Shown here: positions 10,757 to 23,253 of the stretch, one piece after another | Layout: every line of letters starts with the position of its first letter | How positions within the stretch are numbered: the first letter of the stretch is position 1 | NCBI GenBank assembly: GCA_022496185.1 | Contig: WTXG01000038.1 | Location: 180,638-244,637 of the forward strand | DNA from: Multifurca ochricompacta | Taxonomy: Eukaryota > Basidiomycota > Agaricomycetes > Russulales > Russulaceae | DNA: 64,000 nucleotides | Direction: 5' to 3' | Notes under the pieces: generated by a model | The model's input: the letters and a program-made list of their open reading frames with translations, nothing else | Databases searched by the model: none | Told to the model about the DNA's origin: nothing | Position numbers and translations under genes: made by a program

Positions 10757-12675
10757 CTAGCCGGCCCCACAGGAAGTGGTGTTGGGGTTGCCCTTAACAA
10801 GGCAGCCCATGTCAACAAAAATAAAAACAAAAAACAACAACCAAATTTCATGCCACAACCTGCAGGTGCATCATCATCCAATGATGTCACCTGCTTCTAT
10901 TGCCAGAAGCTGGGCCACAAGGCTAATGAATGTCGGCAAAGGAAACAGGACAGAGCCAATGCTGATGCAGGCAAAAAGGGCAACAAGAGGAAGGGGCAAG
11001 GCCCCAGTGTACATACAAACTCCACACAAGTAGCTACCATAGTTAATGGTAGTGGCAGAATACAGGAGGTGCATGAGACACCTCACATTTCACTTTATTC
11101 TTTGACCGAACATATGCAAGAGGTTGATGATGGCAGCAACCCTTGGATGATGGATAGTGGAGCCACCACACATTTCACACCATATTTAGAAGACTTTTCT
11201 GAATATCTCCCACATACAGAACATCAAGTGACAATTGGTGATGGTTCCATAGTCCAAGTCGAAGGGACAGGCAAAGTAATATTAAAAACTCGAAATAACT
11301 ATGAGTTAGAGTTAAATAATGTTTACTATATGCCTGGCAGTGAAAGAATACTGTCAACAAGCTGCATCACAGACAAAGGTGGATCAGTGGAGTTCACTCC
11401 ATCTGAGGTCAGAATAAAGTACAATAATGCAATTATAGTGGAAGGTGTCAAGGCTATGGGACTTTATTGGGTCCTTGGGAAAACAATGCAAAATTTAAAT
11501 ACTGCTTCCCATAAAACTGCATCAAGTAGCCTTGAAACCTGGCATTTGCGCATGGGTCATATGTCAAAAGAGGCCCTCAAAAGACATGCTCCTAAGGCTG
11601 TAAAAGGCCTTAGCATAGACAATAGCCAAGTGGAAGATAAGCCATGTTATGGCTGTGAAATGGGAAAATCACACCATCTTCCATTCCCTCCCTCTCAAAA
11701 GAGAGCTTCAGCACCCTTGGAAGTCATTCATAGTGACCTAGTTGGCCCTCTACAATGTACTTCAATTCAAGGGAACCTATATTTTGCCACCTTCATAGAT
11801 GACTTTAGCAGGACAGCTCTAGTTGTTGCTATGAAGGCTAAAAGTAACTTTACATTGGTCTTCTGTAACATTAAGGCATTCCTGGAAAATAAAACAGACA
11901 GGAAAATAAAGACCTTACACACAGACTGAGGTGGTGAATTCATCAATAGGGAGCTGAAGTCAATACTTGAAAAGGCTGGCATAGAGCATAAATTAACAAT
12001 GCCATATTCCCCACAACAAATTGGAAGGGCTGAAAGGTTCAACAGAACCATTATGGAAAAGGCCACTAGTATGCTGCATCATGCTGGTCTTTCTCTTGGT
12101 TTCTGGGAATGTGCAGTGCGAACAGCCTGTCACATATACAACAGAACACCCATCCATTCCAATAAGTGGAGGACACTGCTAGAGCTTCTGGATGGGGACA
12201 TTCCAGATGTGTCTTACTTTAAAATATTTGGCTGCTTAGCCTACTACACTGTCCCAGAGGATAAAAGATGTAAACTGGATCACAAAGCCAGAGAAACAGT
12301 CTTTGTCAGGTATGCACCCCACTCTAAAGGATATCTTCTATGGGATATGCATACTTGATCCTTCATATTGTCAAGAGATGTGACATTCGATGAAGGATCC
12401 TACCCATCCAACCCTGCCAAAAACAGCAAGGGAAAACAAAAGGAAAAAGTTACACCTTTTGTACTAGAAGTTGAGAGGTCTGTCCAACCTCAACCAGCAA
12501 TAGCCACAGTTCCTCAGGATCCTGAAGATAAGGAAGCTGAGGTTGAGGAACAGGAGGTAGTGGAACCTCCTCAATTAAATCCTGAGCCTACCACACCTGA
12601 AAGAGATATAGACACACATGATGTTACTATCTATCAGACACCTCCATCCCAAATCATGGAACCATCAGAACTCCC
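10757..12675 (+). pseudogene. pol: Copia Pol part 1: protease and integrase
   Basis: The main frame runs 10,850-11,929 and continues in the same frame after each stop. It has the zinc knuckle (about 10,892), aspartic protease (WMMDSGATTHFTPY, about 11,143), GAG-pre-integrase HHCC finger (WHLRMGHMSKEAL, then CYGCEMGKSHHLPF) and integrase core (HSDLVGPL about 11,730, GGEF about 11,930, ERFNRTIMEKATS about 12,035). TGA at 11,927 and 12,356 each lie where CGA/Arg is expected (D-R-GGEF and HT-R-SFILSRDV), so they look like C-to-T changes. The frame then enters a low-complexity Pro/Glu linker and is cut by solo LTR B. Confidence 0.88.
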
Positions 12676-13176
12676 TGTTGAACACAGGAGATGTTTGGTG
12701 ATGCTTCAGGCATCAGGTGATTAGATTAGCTACTTTGTAGATTAGATTAGATACCGGAGTCTCGGACTATTGACATTATCATTATTACTTTCTTTCTCAC
12801 ATTCCGCAGTAGCTGACTGATACACCATGTAACATGTGATTCCTGTAGTGGCCAATGGCCTTTCTCCCTCTATTTGTTTGTTTGGACTTTGTCCGGCACT
12901 TGTGGACTTATTCCCAGTGCACAGACCATCCCTTGGATAAGTATATAAGGGTGTCTGTTTCGTCTCTTACACTTCAGAGTTTCTTCTACCTCTGAAGTGT
13001 AAGTCGTCCTCTCTACTATCATCACTACCTTAGACTAACTCTGTATATAGAACTTGTCTTTCTAGGTGTGTAGTATAGTATAATAGAGTTTCTTCTACCT
13101 CTGAAGTAACTTGTCTTTCTAGCCTAACCCGCTAACCATCTACAGTCAGTATGCTGTGCCTCATGCCTGTTCTACA
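12676..13176 (+). repeat. Solo copia LTR B, TSD CTCCC
   Basis: It starts TGTTGAACACAGG and ends CCTGTTCTACA. CTCCC flanks both sides (12,671-12,675 and 13,177-13,181). TATA (GTATATAAGGG, about 12,940) and the 11-bp stem hairpin are present. It splits the copia polyprotein between integrase and reverse transcriptase. Confidence 0.9.
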
Positions 13177-13181
13177 CTCCC

Positions 13182-14892
13182 CCAAAGAACTCATGCTAAA
13201 AGACAATCCAAAAAGAATGTCGGCAGACTTCCCCAACCAGTCTATACTAGGGAAAGTCCACGTTCTCAACAATGTGACAGGGCTGTGCAGGAAGATCTAG
13301 ATCTTGATACTGCCCGTCCCAAATGTTCACGTCGCATGAATCCTCGATTTTATAATGAGGATAATGCTGAGTTTGTGCAGGGTTCTTCCAGACTTGGGCA
13401 CATGGAACTGCTAAATGCTGCAGGAGTCTCCTATAGAGATCCCCTGACTTTTCAGGAGGCAATGCAGTCTGATAATGCCAGTGAATGGCTTGAGGCATGT
13501 AAATATGAAATTGATGCCTTAGATAAACTTAATGTGTGGCGCCTTGAAGATCTTCCAGAAGGAAGAAAGGCTGTCAAGTCAAAATGGGTTTTTAAACTGA
13601 AACCAGATGGATGGTTTTGTGCTAGGCTTGTGGCAAAAGGTTTCACCCAAATAGAAGGGGTGGACTTCAATGAAACATTCTCCCCAGTCGCCAGATTTGA
13701 ATCACTTAGATTACTACTAGTGCTAGCTACACTAGAGGATTGGGAAATCCACCAAATGGATGTTAAATCAGCATTCCTACATGGTGATTTGGATGAGGAG
13801 ATATATATGGAGCAACCAGTTGGTTTCATTGTTGCTGGTCAAGAGTCCAAAGTTTGTAGGCTACAAAAAGCATTATATGGCCTCAAACAAGCTTCTTGAG
13901 CATGGAATCTACAATTTCATGCAGTTCTTAATGAACTGGGCTTTACTCAAACGTACTCTGATGCAGGAGTATACATGTTTCATCAAAAGGAGGGGGATGA
14001 TTCACTCTACATCATTCTCTATGTAGATGACATAACTATACTTGGGTCTTCCAATGATAAGATAACATGGCTGAAGTCAGCTCTATCTAATCGATATGAG
14101 ATGACTGACTTGGGAGAAATCCAGTTGTACCTTGGAGTTAACATCACCAGGGACCATCATAATAAGACACTGGAAATTGATCAAGCAGCCTATGTTTTAT
14201 CTATCATTGAGAAGTTTGGGATGAGGGATTCCAACTGAGTATATACTCCTCTTCCCTCTGGTGCTGATGTACATCTGGTCAAATTTGATGGCCAGGCATC
14301 TACTTCTGAAATAAAGAAGTATCAACAGTTGATGGGGTCTCTGCTATGGGTGCAGATTGGGAGCAGACCTGACATCAGTTTTGCTGTGGTGCACCTCAGT
14401 CAATATGCTTCCAATCCCTCTCAAGATCATATGCAACTTGCAAAATATGTCTTAAAATATCTTAATAGTACAAAAGACTGCAAGTTGCGGTATTCTGGAG
14501 GGAATGGGGAGAGTGGCCTTCATGGCTTTGCAGATTCCTCATGGGGAGATCAAGAGGACTGCCACTCTACCTCAGGCTACATGTTCTTCTTAGCTAATGG
14601 TGCCATATCCTGGTGCTCCAGAAAGCAGAAGACAGTAGCACAGTCCACCACAGAGGCTGAATATATGAGCCTCTCTGAGGCTGCTAATCAGGCAGCGTGG
14701 TATAGGACTTTTATGGAGGAATTAGGGTTTGAGGTATCCTCCCCTATACTACTCCACTGTGACAACAAGGGTGCTGTAGATCTAGCATTAAACCCTGTCA
14801 CAGGAAGGTGGTCAAAGCACATACCCATCAAGTACCATGCCATTAGGGGATACATTGAAATGCACATAATTGACTTAGTGCGAACTCCCACT
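13182..14892 (+). pseudogene. pol: Copia Pol part 2: reverse transcriptase and RNase H
   Basis: The RVT_2-type reverse transcriptase starts near 13,440 (ASEWLEACKYEIDALDKLN), with KWVFKLKPDG, ARLVAKGFTQ, DVKSAFLHGDL, ALYGLKQAS and the catalytic YVDD (YVDDITIL, about 14,020). RNase H follows (GFADSSWG about 14,527; STTEAEYMSLSEA about 14,645; HIPIKYHAIRGYI about 14,818). Single TGA stops at 13,897 and 14,236 interrupt an otherwise continuous frame. The coding sequence stops at 14,892, where gypsy-2 is inserted, and its last 30 codons are at 30,303-30,392. Confidence 0.9.
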
Positions 14893-15486
14893 TGTAATGC
14901 CTGGTGCAGGCGTTCAGCACGACGTGTGACAAGTTGCATAGCAAAACTACGAAGTCAAGTGCACACTGTCTTTCAAGTGTATGGAGGTCGGGTGAGAAGT
15001 CAATACCAAGGAGCTAATCCCTTAGTACTGGTGAGCGGAGAAGTGCCAGAAGCACTGAGACGATTCAGAGGTCAGGTCTTAGAGATCACCCAGAAGGTAA
15101 TGCACCAAGTTGATTAAGAAGTCGAGTCTAAGGCATACAGGCTATCTAGGCAGGCCTTATATACGTAATAGAGATCGGAGTCTAAATCAGAGTATCGTAC
15201 TTGATGTATCAACAAAGTTGTAATCTGACTAAATGGGGAACAGAATCAAGGTGGGCCAGGTGAGAATATATGTAGATGAATCTGGTATAGTCATGATTCT
15301 GGTGGAAAAATACGTAAGAGTTCTTGTGTAATGTATGAGTCACAGATAAGCACAGCATGAGTCAAAGATAAGGAACAAATAAGCGCAAAGGGAGTCATGA
15401 ACGTGATCAACAAAGGACAAACGAGGCCAAACAGCATGTCACGTGAAAAGAAAAAGCAACAAGACAACGCAGCGGGGTTCGTAACA
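14893..15486 (-). repeat. Gypsy-2 3' LTR (left end in window)
   Basis: This 594-bp LTR is bounded by TGTAATGCC and GTTCGTAACA. Its partner starts at 21,810 and the two align over their full visible length with scattered differences, most of them transitions. A polypurine tract on the minus strand abuts at 15,487. Confidence 0.9.
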
Positions 15487-15517
15487 TTACCCCCTCTCTA
15501 AGTCCTAGCAGAGCCAG

Positions 15518-16810
15518 CTAGATTGGTGCACTGTCGTCATCCTGGACCAAGGAAAGGTAATCATCGGCTATGGCATAGTGATCAGCATCATAGTTCTCCT
15601 TTTCTTTGTCTGTGGGGCAAATGTGTGTTCGTAGAAAACCATAGGGCCCCTGTCTCCCACAGCAAAAGCAGCTGTCGTAAACATGACAGTTGATTTCTTG
15701 ATGCCCGGGGTTATGGGAGAGACATTTGCCACACCACCCCAATGGATTCTGTATGGTCAGTGCTTGCATGAGTCGCTGGAAAAGACATTGGTGGCTCCAG
15801 TGGGAGGTGCTTTGGCAGTGTCAACACTGCTTCTTGGCCATGGGGCAACACCAGCTGAGATGGTACTTGCTATTGCAGCGCCAGCAAAGCTTACCATCGG
15901 GATTTTCGTGAAGGCGGGGCATTTCGAAGGCATGCAGATTGAGCCGGGGCGCAAGGTCAAGGTGGCGATGGGGGAGGGGTTGAGCAAAAATATTGGCATA
16001 CCATTCAGATATAGTTTGGTATGCCTCCCCTTGTTCCAACCTCGTCCTAATGCTTGCCAGGTGGTGCTTGATGTCGAAAACTCCCCAATTGATCTTCACC
16101 ATTTGTTGTTCATAATCTTGGCACTGCATCTCCAGGTTGTCTCTGAGTGCCTGAAACTTGCGTAACTGAGCAACTTCGGCAGTCAGTCATGGCATGCATA
16201 GATCCTGTAGCACCTCATTGATGGCAAAGGCGCAAGGGTCATGGGCTGAAAGGTGTTGTAGGTGCTCTGGCCCTAAGACATAGTGGAGCCGATCGACTTT
16301 CTTTCCTCCAAATATACTGGGGCCCCATAGACTGGCCCTCCTTTCTCCAGACACCCAGCTACATCCATACCTTCATTGGTGTAATAGATGTACTTGGCTA
16401 CCTCGGTGGTACTGTCATTTCTGGACGTTGGGATCATAAGCAGAAAATAGAATGGTGAACCAGGGTTGTTTGGGAAAAATGGGAATTCTGGGACTTCATT
16501 GCCGAAGTCGATGTTGATCAAGTCGTTTGGATGGGGTTTGTCAGGTAGGGCAAAATCCTTGTTGATGTTGGTGGCTCTGATCCCTTCAGCCACTTCGGCA
16601 GCGGCATTGTAGTCAATAGGAGATAGTGGGTGAGAAGGAGGATGCAGAGGAGAAAGTAGGGGAAACGCATCGATGGCGGCCGAGGTGTGAACTTGTGAGG
16701 GGGACATGGGTTGTTCTCTGAGTGGTTGTGAAGAGGGGAGTTGTCCAACAGCATGTATCCTGTCTTGCTCTTTATCTGCTTCAGGGTGGTGTCTATAGAA
16801 GTCTTCAATT
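15518..16810 (-). pseudogene. Gypsy-2 Pol C-terminal extension with zinc-knuckle array (broken)
   Basis: It is homologous to the intact extension in gypsy-3 (28,243-29,517). Visible shared blocks are SPIDYNAAAEVAEG, HPNDLINID.., VPEFPFF, KYIYYTNEGMDVAGC, GPVYGAPVYLEER and, near the end, WCGKCLSHNPGHQEINC and CFCCGRQGPYGFLRTHIC. Here the first part is in frame with the chromodomain with no stop between them (FYRHHPEADKEQDRIHAVG), so the extension reads as the C-terminus of Pol rather than as a separate gene. A stop near 16,273 and later frame breaks disable the rest. Function unknown; the zinc-knuckle spacing suggests nucleic-acid binding. Confidence 0.75.
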
Positions 16811-19800
16811 AATTTGGGTGCAAAGACATCCACAGCAGGCTCCCATGAGTTGTTGGCATTGGGGAATCCCTTCCATTTGATGAAGTAGTGGAGTCAACGT
16901 TTACGCCCTCGGCCTTTCCATTTCGCATCAGCTATCCGCTCTACTTCCCACTCTTGTTCGCCTTCAATCAGTTCAGGAGGGGGTCATGGGAAATTCTGTC
17001 CATGAATTGAAGTTTCTTTGTACAGCATAAGAAGACTAGCGTGGAAAACAGGGTGTATCTTCCAGGTGGCAGGTAACGTGAGCTTATATGTAACATCCGA
17101 GAGCTTCTGTTCAATTGAAAAGGGGCCGTGACATCTGGGAGCTAATTTCGCCATTGGGTGTGATGTATGGATGTTGCGCCCTTCTAGCCAGACTTGATCT
17201 CTGACCTGGTAGGGCATAAACTTAGTGGGCTTCTCGGCTAGGGTCCTTTGCACCTTCTGGAGATTCCAATTGGCTGATTCCTGTATTTCCTCCCATTGGC
17301 TGATACGCTGCACAGCTGTCAGCACATTAGTAGGCTTATCTGTCCATGTTGTGTGGGGGTTCCATCCCATTATAAGAGAGAAGGGGGAAGTCCTGGTTGT
17401 CCCGTTTGGCCAGCTGTTATGTGCGAATTCTGCCGTTGCCAGCCATTCTGCCCAGTTGTTCTGCCTTTCATTGCACCAGAAGCGAAGGTACTGTTCCAGC
17501 CACTGGTTGGTTTGTTCTGACTGTCCATCCATCTGAGGGTGATATGCCATAGAGATGTTCTGTTGGATGTCAAGGCATTTGCAGAGAGCTCGAGCGAACA
17601 TGGATGCGAATTGTGGATCCTGGTCAGAAATGATCTTTTGGGGAAGTCCATAATGTCAATAAACGTGGTCTAGGTAAAGTTTAGCAACTCCCTCAGCTGA
17701 TATCGTTTCATTACAGGGGATGAAAAGAGTGGCTTTCAAATAGTCATGGTCTGTGATAGTGAGTATCAAATCGTAACCTTGTGACTGTGGTAATTTGACG
17801 ATGAAATCCATGGCGATGGTCTGAAAAGGGGCAGTTGCAATTGGCGTGATGGGTGAAAGTGCTGGTGGTCTTGGGTGAGTGTTTACTTTATTGGCCTGAC
17901 ATTCTGCGCATCCTTTGACATATGCTTCTACATCCTTTTTCATGTTCAGCCACCAGTAGTCTCGTTTGGCAAGGGTGTAAGTGTTTGCAATCCCTGGGTG
18001 TCCTGCAGAGGGAAGGTCATGGTGAAAATGAATCACCCCCCTCTTAATGTTGTCACCACCAGTGACAACCAGTCGATCACCATCCTTCCACCAGAGGCCG
18101 TTTTTCATTTTTATGTTATGCAGCTCTGCCCAGGATTTGCACAGCTCCTGATTCATATTCTGTGTCACTTGGGCCCATAGATCCATGTCATGGAGGCTGA
18201 TGACAGTGGTTTTTGCAAAGACATCCTCTGGTAAGACAATGATATTGTCATTATTGTTTTCTCCTTCATCACTGCCAGTTGGTCTGGACAAGGCATTGGC
18301 ACATGCATTATGGGCTCCAGGTAGATGCTTGAGTGTGAAGTTGTACTCTTCAAGCTCCAAAACTTCACGCGCTACTCGTTGACTAATCTTATGAGGTTCT
18401 CACCAGTAAAGAAGGTTGGAGTGGTCCATGTAGATGATCGTTTTATGCAGGGATCCAGCCAAATATGGTCACCAGTGTCTTAATGCCTTTACAATAGCCA
18501 GTAGTTCCTGGTCCCAAATGTTGTAATTTCTTTCTGCCGATGAGAACATTTCTGAGTAAAATGCAACTGGGTGAAGGATTCCTCCAGTATCTCTCTGTGA
18601 CAAGACTGCCCCATTGGCATACATGGAGGCATCGACTTCTAGTTCAAAGGGTTTCACTAAGTCAGGTTGTATAAGAACCAGCTTGGAGCTGATGATCGCT
18701 TTTATTTGGTCGAATGCCTTCTGTTGTAATTCATCCCAATGCCAGGGCACATCCTTTTTCAATAGATCATTAAGTGGTCTAGCAATGGCTGAAAATCCCT
18801 TGACAAAGTGTCAGTAGAAGTTGCAGAAGCCGATGAATGATCTGACATCCTTGGTACATTGAGGGGTAGACCATTCCCGAATGCCTTGTACTTTTACAGG
18901 GTCCATGCATACTTGTCCTCCTTCTAGGATAACACCCAGATACTCAACAGTCTTCTGTTTGAAGGAGCATTTGGCAGGTTTCAAATAAAGGTCATGTTCC
19001 GCTAGGATATCTAGTACTTCGTGGACCCAGGTTTGATGATGGTGGATGTCGTCTTTTGTGGCCACTAAGATATTGTCCATGTAAACAACTACTTCCTCTG
19101 TGAGGATCAGATCTCAGAAAATGTGATTCATCATAGATTGAAAGGTTGCTGGTGAATTTGTCAAACCAAAGAACATGACATTGGGTTCAAAGAGTCCTTG
19201 ATTCGTCTTGAAGGTGGCTTTGGGCTGGTTGCCTTCTTGAATGTGGATGTTGTTATATCCCCAGCAGACATCCATTTTCAAAAATAGGGCTTTGTTACGC
19301 ATTTTGTCAATGATTTCAGAGATCAAAGGGAGCGGGTAGTTGTTTTTCACCATGAGTTCATTAATCCGTCTATAGTCCTGTACTGGTCGTAGCTTTCCAT
19401 CCTTCTTTTTAATGAAGAAAAAGGGAGATGCGTAAGGTGAGTTAGATGGTTGTATGTATCCTTTTGCCAAATGTTCTTCCAGGAAGGTGGAAAGCGCCTC
19501 TTTCTCTGGTTGGGATAGCGGGTAGATTTTACAGTCCACTGATTGCAGGGCATTGGGGTGAAATTGATAGCATGGTCCCAAGGTCGAGAGGGAGGGAAAT
19601 GTTGTGATTCTTCCTCCAAGAAGACCTTCCAATGTCGGTGATATCAACAGGGACTACTTCTTTGAATGTCTTTTCTGGGTTTTTCTGCGCCTCTGCCTGG
19701 GCTAATTCTGATGCCTTTGTAACATAGCAAACACCTGATCCACAGGTTCCATGTCACTCCAGGTGATGGCTGATCCCATACAATAGCGTGGGTAAGGGGT

Positions 19801-20273
19801 GTTGCACAGCGTAGTTGTATCCCAAGGACATGATGAGAACTGGGTAGAAGTCTTTGTCCATTGTTGCTTCTGCCCAGTTGATTTGGGTTCAAATGCTGCC
19901 AGCCATGGATATCCTAACACCATGTCTTCATCTCCCAGATCTGTAATGAGAAAGCGAAGTGGCTTGGTTTGCTCCCCAACTTGTACCTCTAGATCACAAC
20001 AATGCGTGATCTTTCCAGCTTTGTTAGCTGTTCCATCTATGTTCCAATATTTTTCTCTTGGGGGAGTAACTGTGTCCCCAATCCTAATGTCCTCTGGAGT
20101 CGCTGGCTAATGAAGTTGTCAGTTGCTCCTGAATCAATGAGGATTCTTCTGTCGGCCGTCTTCTGTCTAGTCTCAAATGTACTGGTATTTTTAGGGACTT
20201 GAATCACTAGTATATACAGAAGTTACATGGAGTGCTCTTGCCCAGGCCGATGGGGTTGAGCCAATCAAAAATC
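16811..20273 (-). pseudogene. pol: Gypsy-2 Pol: protease, RT, RNase H, integrase, chromodomain (broken)
   Basis: Read on the minus strand: protease (ILIDSGATDNFIS, about 20,140), RT ([20 protein letters not shown], about 19,400; FFGLTNSPATFQ, about 19,150), RNase H (about 18,470-18,760), HHCC finger (about 17,900-18,050), integrase core (AMDFIVKLP about 17,810; DGQSEQTNQWLEQYLRF about 17,500) and chromodomain (about 16,820-16,960; LHYFIKWKGFPNANNSWEP). The RT catalytic box reads YMDN (about 19,075) instead of YMDD, a G-to-A change that should abolish polymerase activity. Several stops and frame breaks are present, including TGA codons at Arg positions on either side of the chromodomain start. 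Confidence 0.88.
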
Positions 20274-21788
20274 CTTTTGCCCAAAGGCTTTGTTGATGAG
20301 CAGGGCACGTACTGCCTTGTCCTTGTTCATCATATGCTCCCATATTGCTGCCACCTTCTGTTCTTTGGTCTTTGGGGCAGTTACTGGGTTTTCTTTGACT
20401 GGGGTGGGTAAGTTTTGTACAGGCGGTGTCGTGTAGTAGTGGCCACTGTCGCCTCAGCAGCACAAACTGTCTTCTTTGGGCAGAACCACGACATATGTCC
20501 CTGCGCTCAGCAGTGGAAGCAGCATCCTTCCTTCATCAAGTTTTCTTTTCGTCATCAGTGAGGCTGCATGGGCTTTGGTGCATCTGCCAACGTATCCATC
20601 GCATTGGGGTCTTGTGAAGTTGTAGGTTTCACCCCAAATGCTGCCTTCCATTGGTCACAGGTTTTACCCTTCTTAGTGTCTACTCCAAAGCGCATTTGGA
20701 AGTCTAGGTAGTCTTGCTGCTGTCTTCTAGCAGTGTTTGTCCATTGGCTCCACAACTCAGGGTGATGGAATTGGATGATATTTTTCACCAGGGGGTTAGG
20801 CAATCCCTGGGAGAAGAGGTCAAGCATTGCCTCTTCATTCACATCATACCCTGCTCATTTAGCCAAGTTGTGGAATTTGGCCACATATCCATCCAAATCC
20901 CCTCTTTCCATCTTTAATGTTTTCAATTCTCTGGCAGCCTTCTGTTTGGCCTGCCCATCTGTGAAGGCATCTCTGAATCTTTGTGCCACTATGTCCCACA
21001 GATCCTCGTCTGTGGTTCTGATTCCGGCTGTAATTCTATTGTTCAGCCATTCGATCTGCTCCATTGTCCAGTCATCAACAGAATCTCCCCTGATGAGCAA
21101 AGGAAGAGATTGGTTTGTTGGAAAGGGTTCACTATTTGCGGGACATCATGATTAAAATTTTTGAACGTCTGAACTCGAGCATGAACTTTTTGCTCTGAGA
21201 TTGGTCTCTGGTGAACGTGGTCAGCAGGACTCCCGTAAGGCATCCTGATGGGGGAGGGAGGTTCAGAGCAGGGACAACTGGGGCAGGGTCTGGCAATTGT
21301 GCAGCAATGGTCAACATTGTTGGGTAAGTGATGGTCAGGGTGTCTGAGGTCTGTCATATGATCTGGGGAGAGACTAAAGCAGGTGTTCTGAACGTAGTGC
21401 TCTTGGGTGCAACTGTTGGAGCCATAAGACTAGTGGATATGACTTGTGCATCTTCACTGTCTTCTTCAATATATTCTTTGGTTTCTGAATCTGTGACAAT
21501 GGCTGGAGGGTTCTCTCTCCAAGGTCCTAAGCCATACTCTGGTGGGGCAGGTCCTGTGGTGACCCAGGAACGATGGCTTCGAGAGTAACGGATACGGTAC
21601 CAGACTTGTTTCTGTTCATCATATTCAACTGGCTGGTACTGATCATTGTGATAGACGTAGTATCCAAACTCAGTTTCAAAATCTTTCCAGATGGCAGAGC
21701 CAAGGACTTGTTGTGAAAGATTATCCTCATCTTGGCGGTCAATGAGTTCTTCATTGTGCAAGGTCTGGCTTCGGCTAGATGAAGCCAT
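20265..21788 (-). pseudogene. gag: Gypsy-2 Gag (broken)
   Basis: The frame starts at ATG 21,788 in a good context (CACCATGG) and reads MASSSRSQTLHNEELIDRQ, matching gypsy-3 Gag. Shared blocks are FGYYVYHNDQYQPVEYD, WRENPPAIVTDSE, LDGYVAKFHNLAK and a zinc knuckle at about 20,475-20,515 whose fifth codon is TGA (expected Arg). The frame is broken at least four times. It ends at GAT TTT TGA (20,274-20,265), the same end as in gypsy-3, where the protease frame takes over at -1. Confidence 0.82.
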
Positions 21789-21809
21789 GGTGGGGGAGAC
21801 TTGACTTAA

Positions 21810-22389
21810 TGTAATGCCTGGTGTGGGCATTCAGCACGACATGTGACAAGTCGCATAGCAAAACTATGAAGTCAAGTGCACACTGTCTTTCAAGTGTATG
21901 GAGGTCAGGTGAGAAGTCAATACCAAGGAGCTAATCCCTTAGTACTGGTGAGCAGAGAAGTGCCAGAAGCACTGAGACAATTCAGAGGTCGGGTCTTAGA
22001 GATCACCCAGAAGGTAATGCACCAAGTTGATTAAGAAGTCGAGTCTAAGGCATACAGGCTATCTAGGCAGGCCTTATATACGTAATAGAGATCAGAGTCT
22101 AAATCAGAGTATCATACTTGATGTATCAACAAAGTTGTAATCTGACTAAATGGGGAATGGAATCAAGGTGGGCCAGGTGAGAATATACATAGATGAATCT
22201 GGTATAGTCACGATTCTGGTGGGAAAATACGTAAGAGTTCTTGTGTAATGTATGAGTCACAGATAAGCACAGCATGAGTCAAAGATAAGGAACAAATAAG
22301 TGCAAAGGGAGTCATGAACATGATCAACAAAGGACAAATGAGGCCAAACAGCACAGCACATGAAAAGAAAAAGCAACAAGACAATGCAG
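21810..22389 (-). repeat. Gypsy-2 5' LTR, main part
   Basis: It starts TGTAATGCC like the 3' LTR and continues until element D at 22,390. The missing last 14 bp (CAGGGTTCGTAACA) lie at 30,284-30,297. Next to it (complement of 21,796-21,809) is a probable primer-binding region, TTAAGTCAAGTCTC, nearly identical to the sequence after the gypsy-3 LTR. I do not recognise the primer tRNA. Confidence 0.88.
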
Positions 22390-22652
22390 TGTCGGAAATG
22401 GATCAATATGGCCAGGTCGGATCAATCGCTAAGTGTGTGGTACTAACAAGCGAGTTGTGTGTTGTGCAGTAGCACGCGGACTGCATTTCACCTTCCTGTG
22501 AATAGTTTGATACCTTACTTGATTAGACACAATCCTTCTTTATCTTGGTTACTATAAGCACACTCGTTTACAGTATTTAAAGGACACTTTTACTGTACAG
22601 TTCACTTCAGTTCTGACCAACACAACTGAAGTGAGTATTTTGTTATCTTATC

Positions 22653-23234
22653 TGTTATGACTTCTGCCATCCGCCCCCGTTTTCTTCCACCTCCACGACG
22701 ACCCCTCCTTGCCGCCCACTCTACACTTCTCGATCACGTCCCCATCGTGGGATCCGTCACGAGCCTTACTTCCATCCCCGTGACCTGCTTTGTACTTGTT
22801 GACGCGACGTTTACTTATGTTTGACTCTCTATCTTCTTATCATCTTATCTCTACGACCGGACACTTACTTAATACCCTATCAGAAGCTAGACTTTACGCC
22901 GTCCACTTCCGTATATTTGGGCCCACCTGACTCCGTACCCTTATCTTGTAGACGCCCATTGAGTTACGTATATAAGTCCGCTGTAGCTATGCTGTAGACC
23001 TCAGACTTGACTTATTGAATACATCGGTGCCTGTCTTCTGGACATCCCCTTGATCTCTGACTCAGTTGTCTCAAGTACTTCTGGTACTTTTCCGCTCAAC
23101 ATCGTCTTAGGGAGCGCCCCTTTGACTTTGACTCATCCCACTTAATCTCCAAGAAGCCTTATTGGTTTCTTACCTGAACCTACGAACCGCGCTGACACAC
23201 AAGTCGTGTGGAACGTCCCGCACCGGGCGTAACA
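22653..23234 (+). repeat. Gypsy-3 5' LTR
   Basis: This 582-bp LTR starts TGTTATGAC and ends GGGCGTAACA. A TATA box (GTATATAAGTCC) lies near 22,970. The internal region begins TCAAGTCAAGTCTC, the probable primer-binding site, shared with gypsy-2. The LTR at 52,767-53,348 is the same family and the same length. Confidence 0.93.
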
Positions 23235-23253
23235 TCAAGTCAAGTCTCTCATC

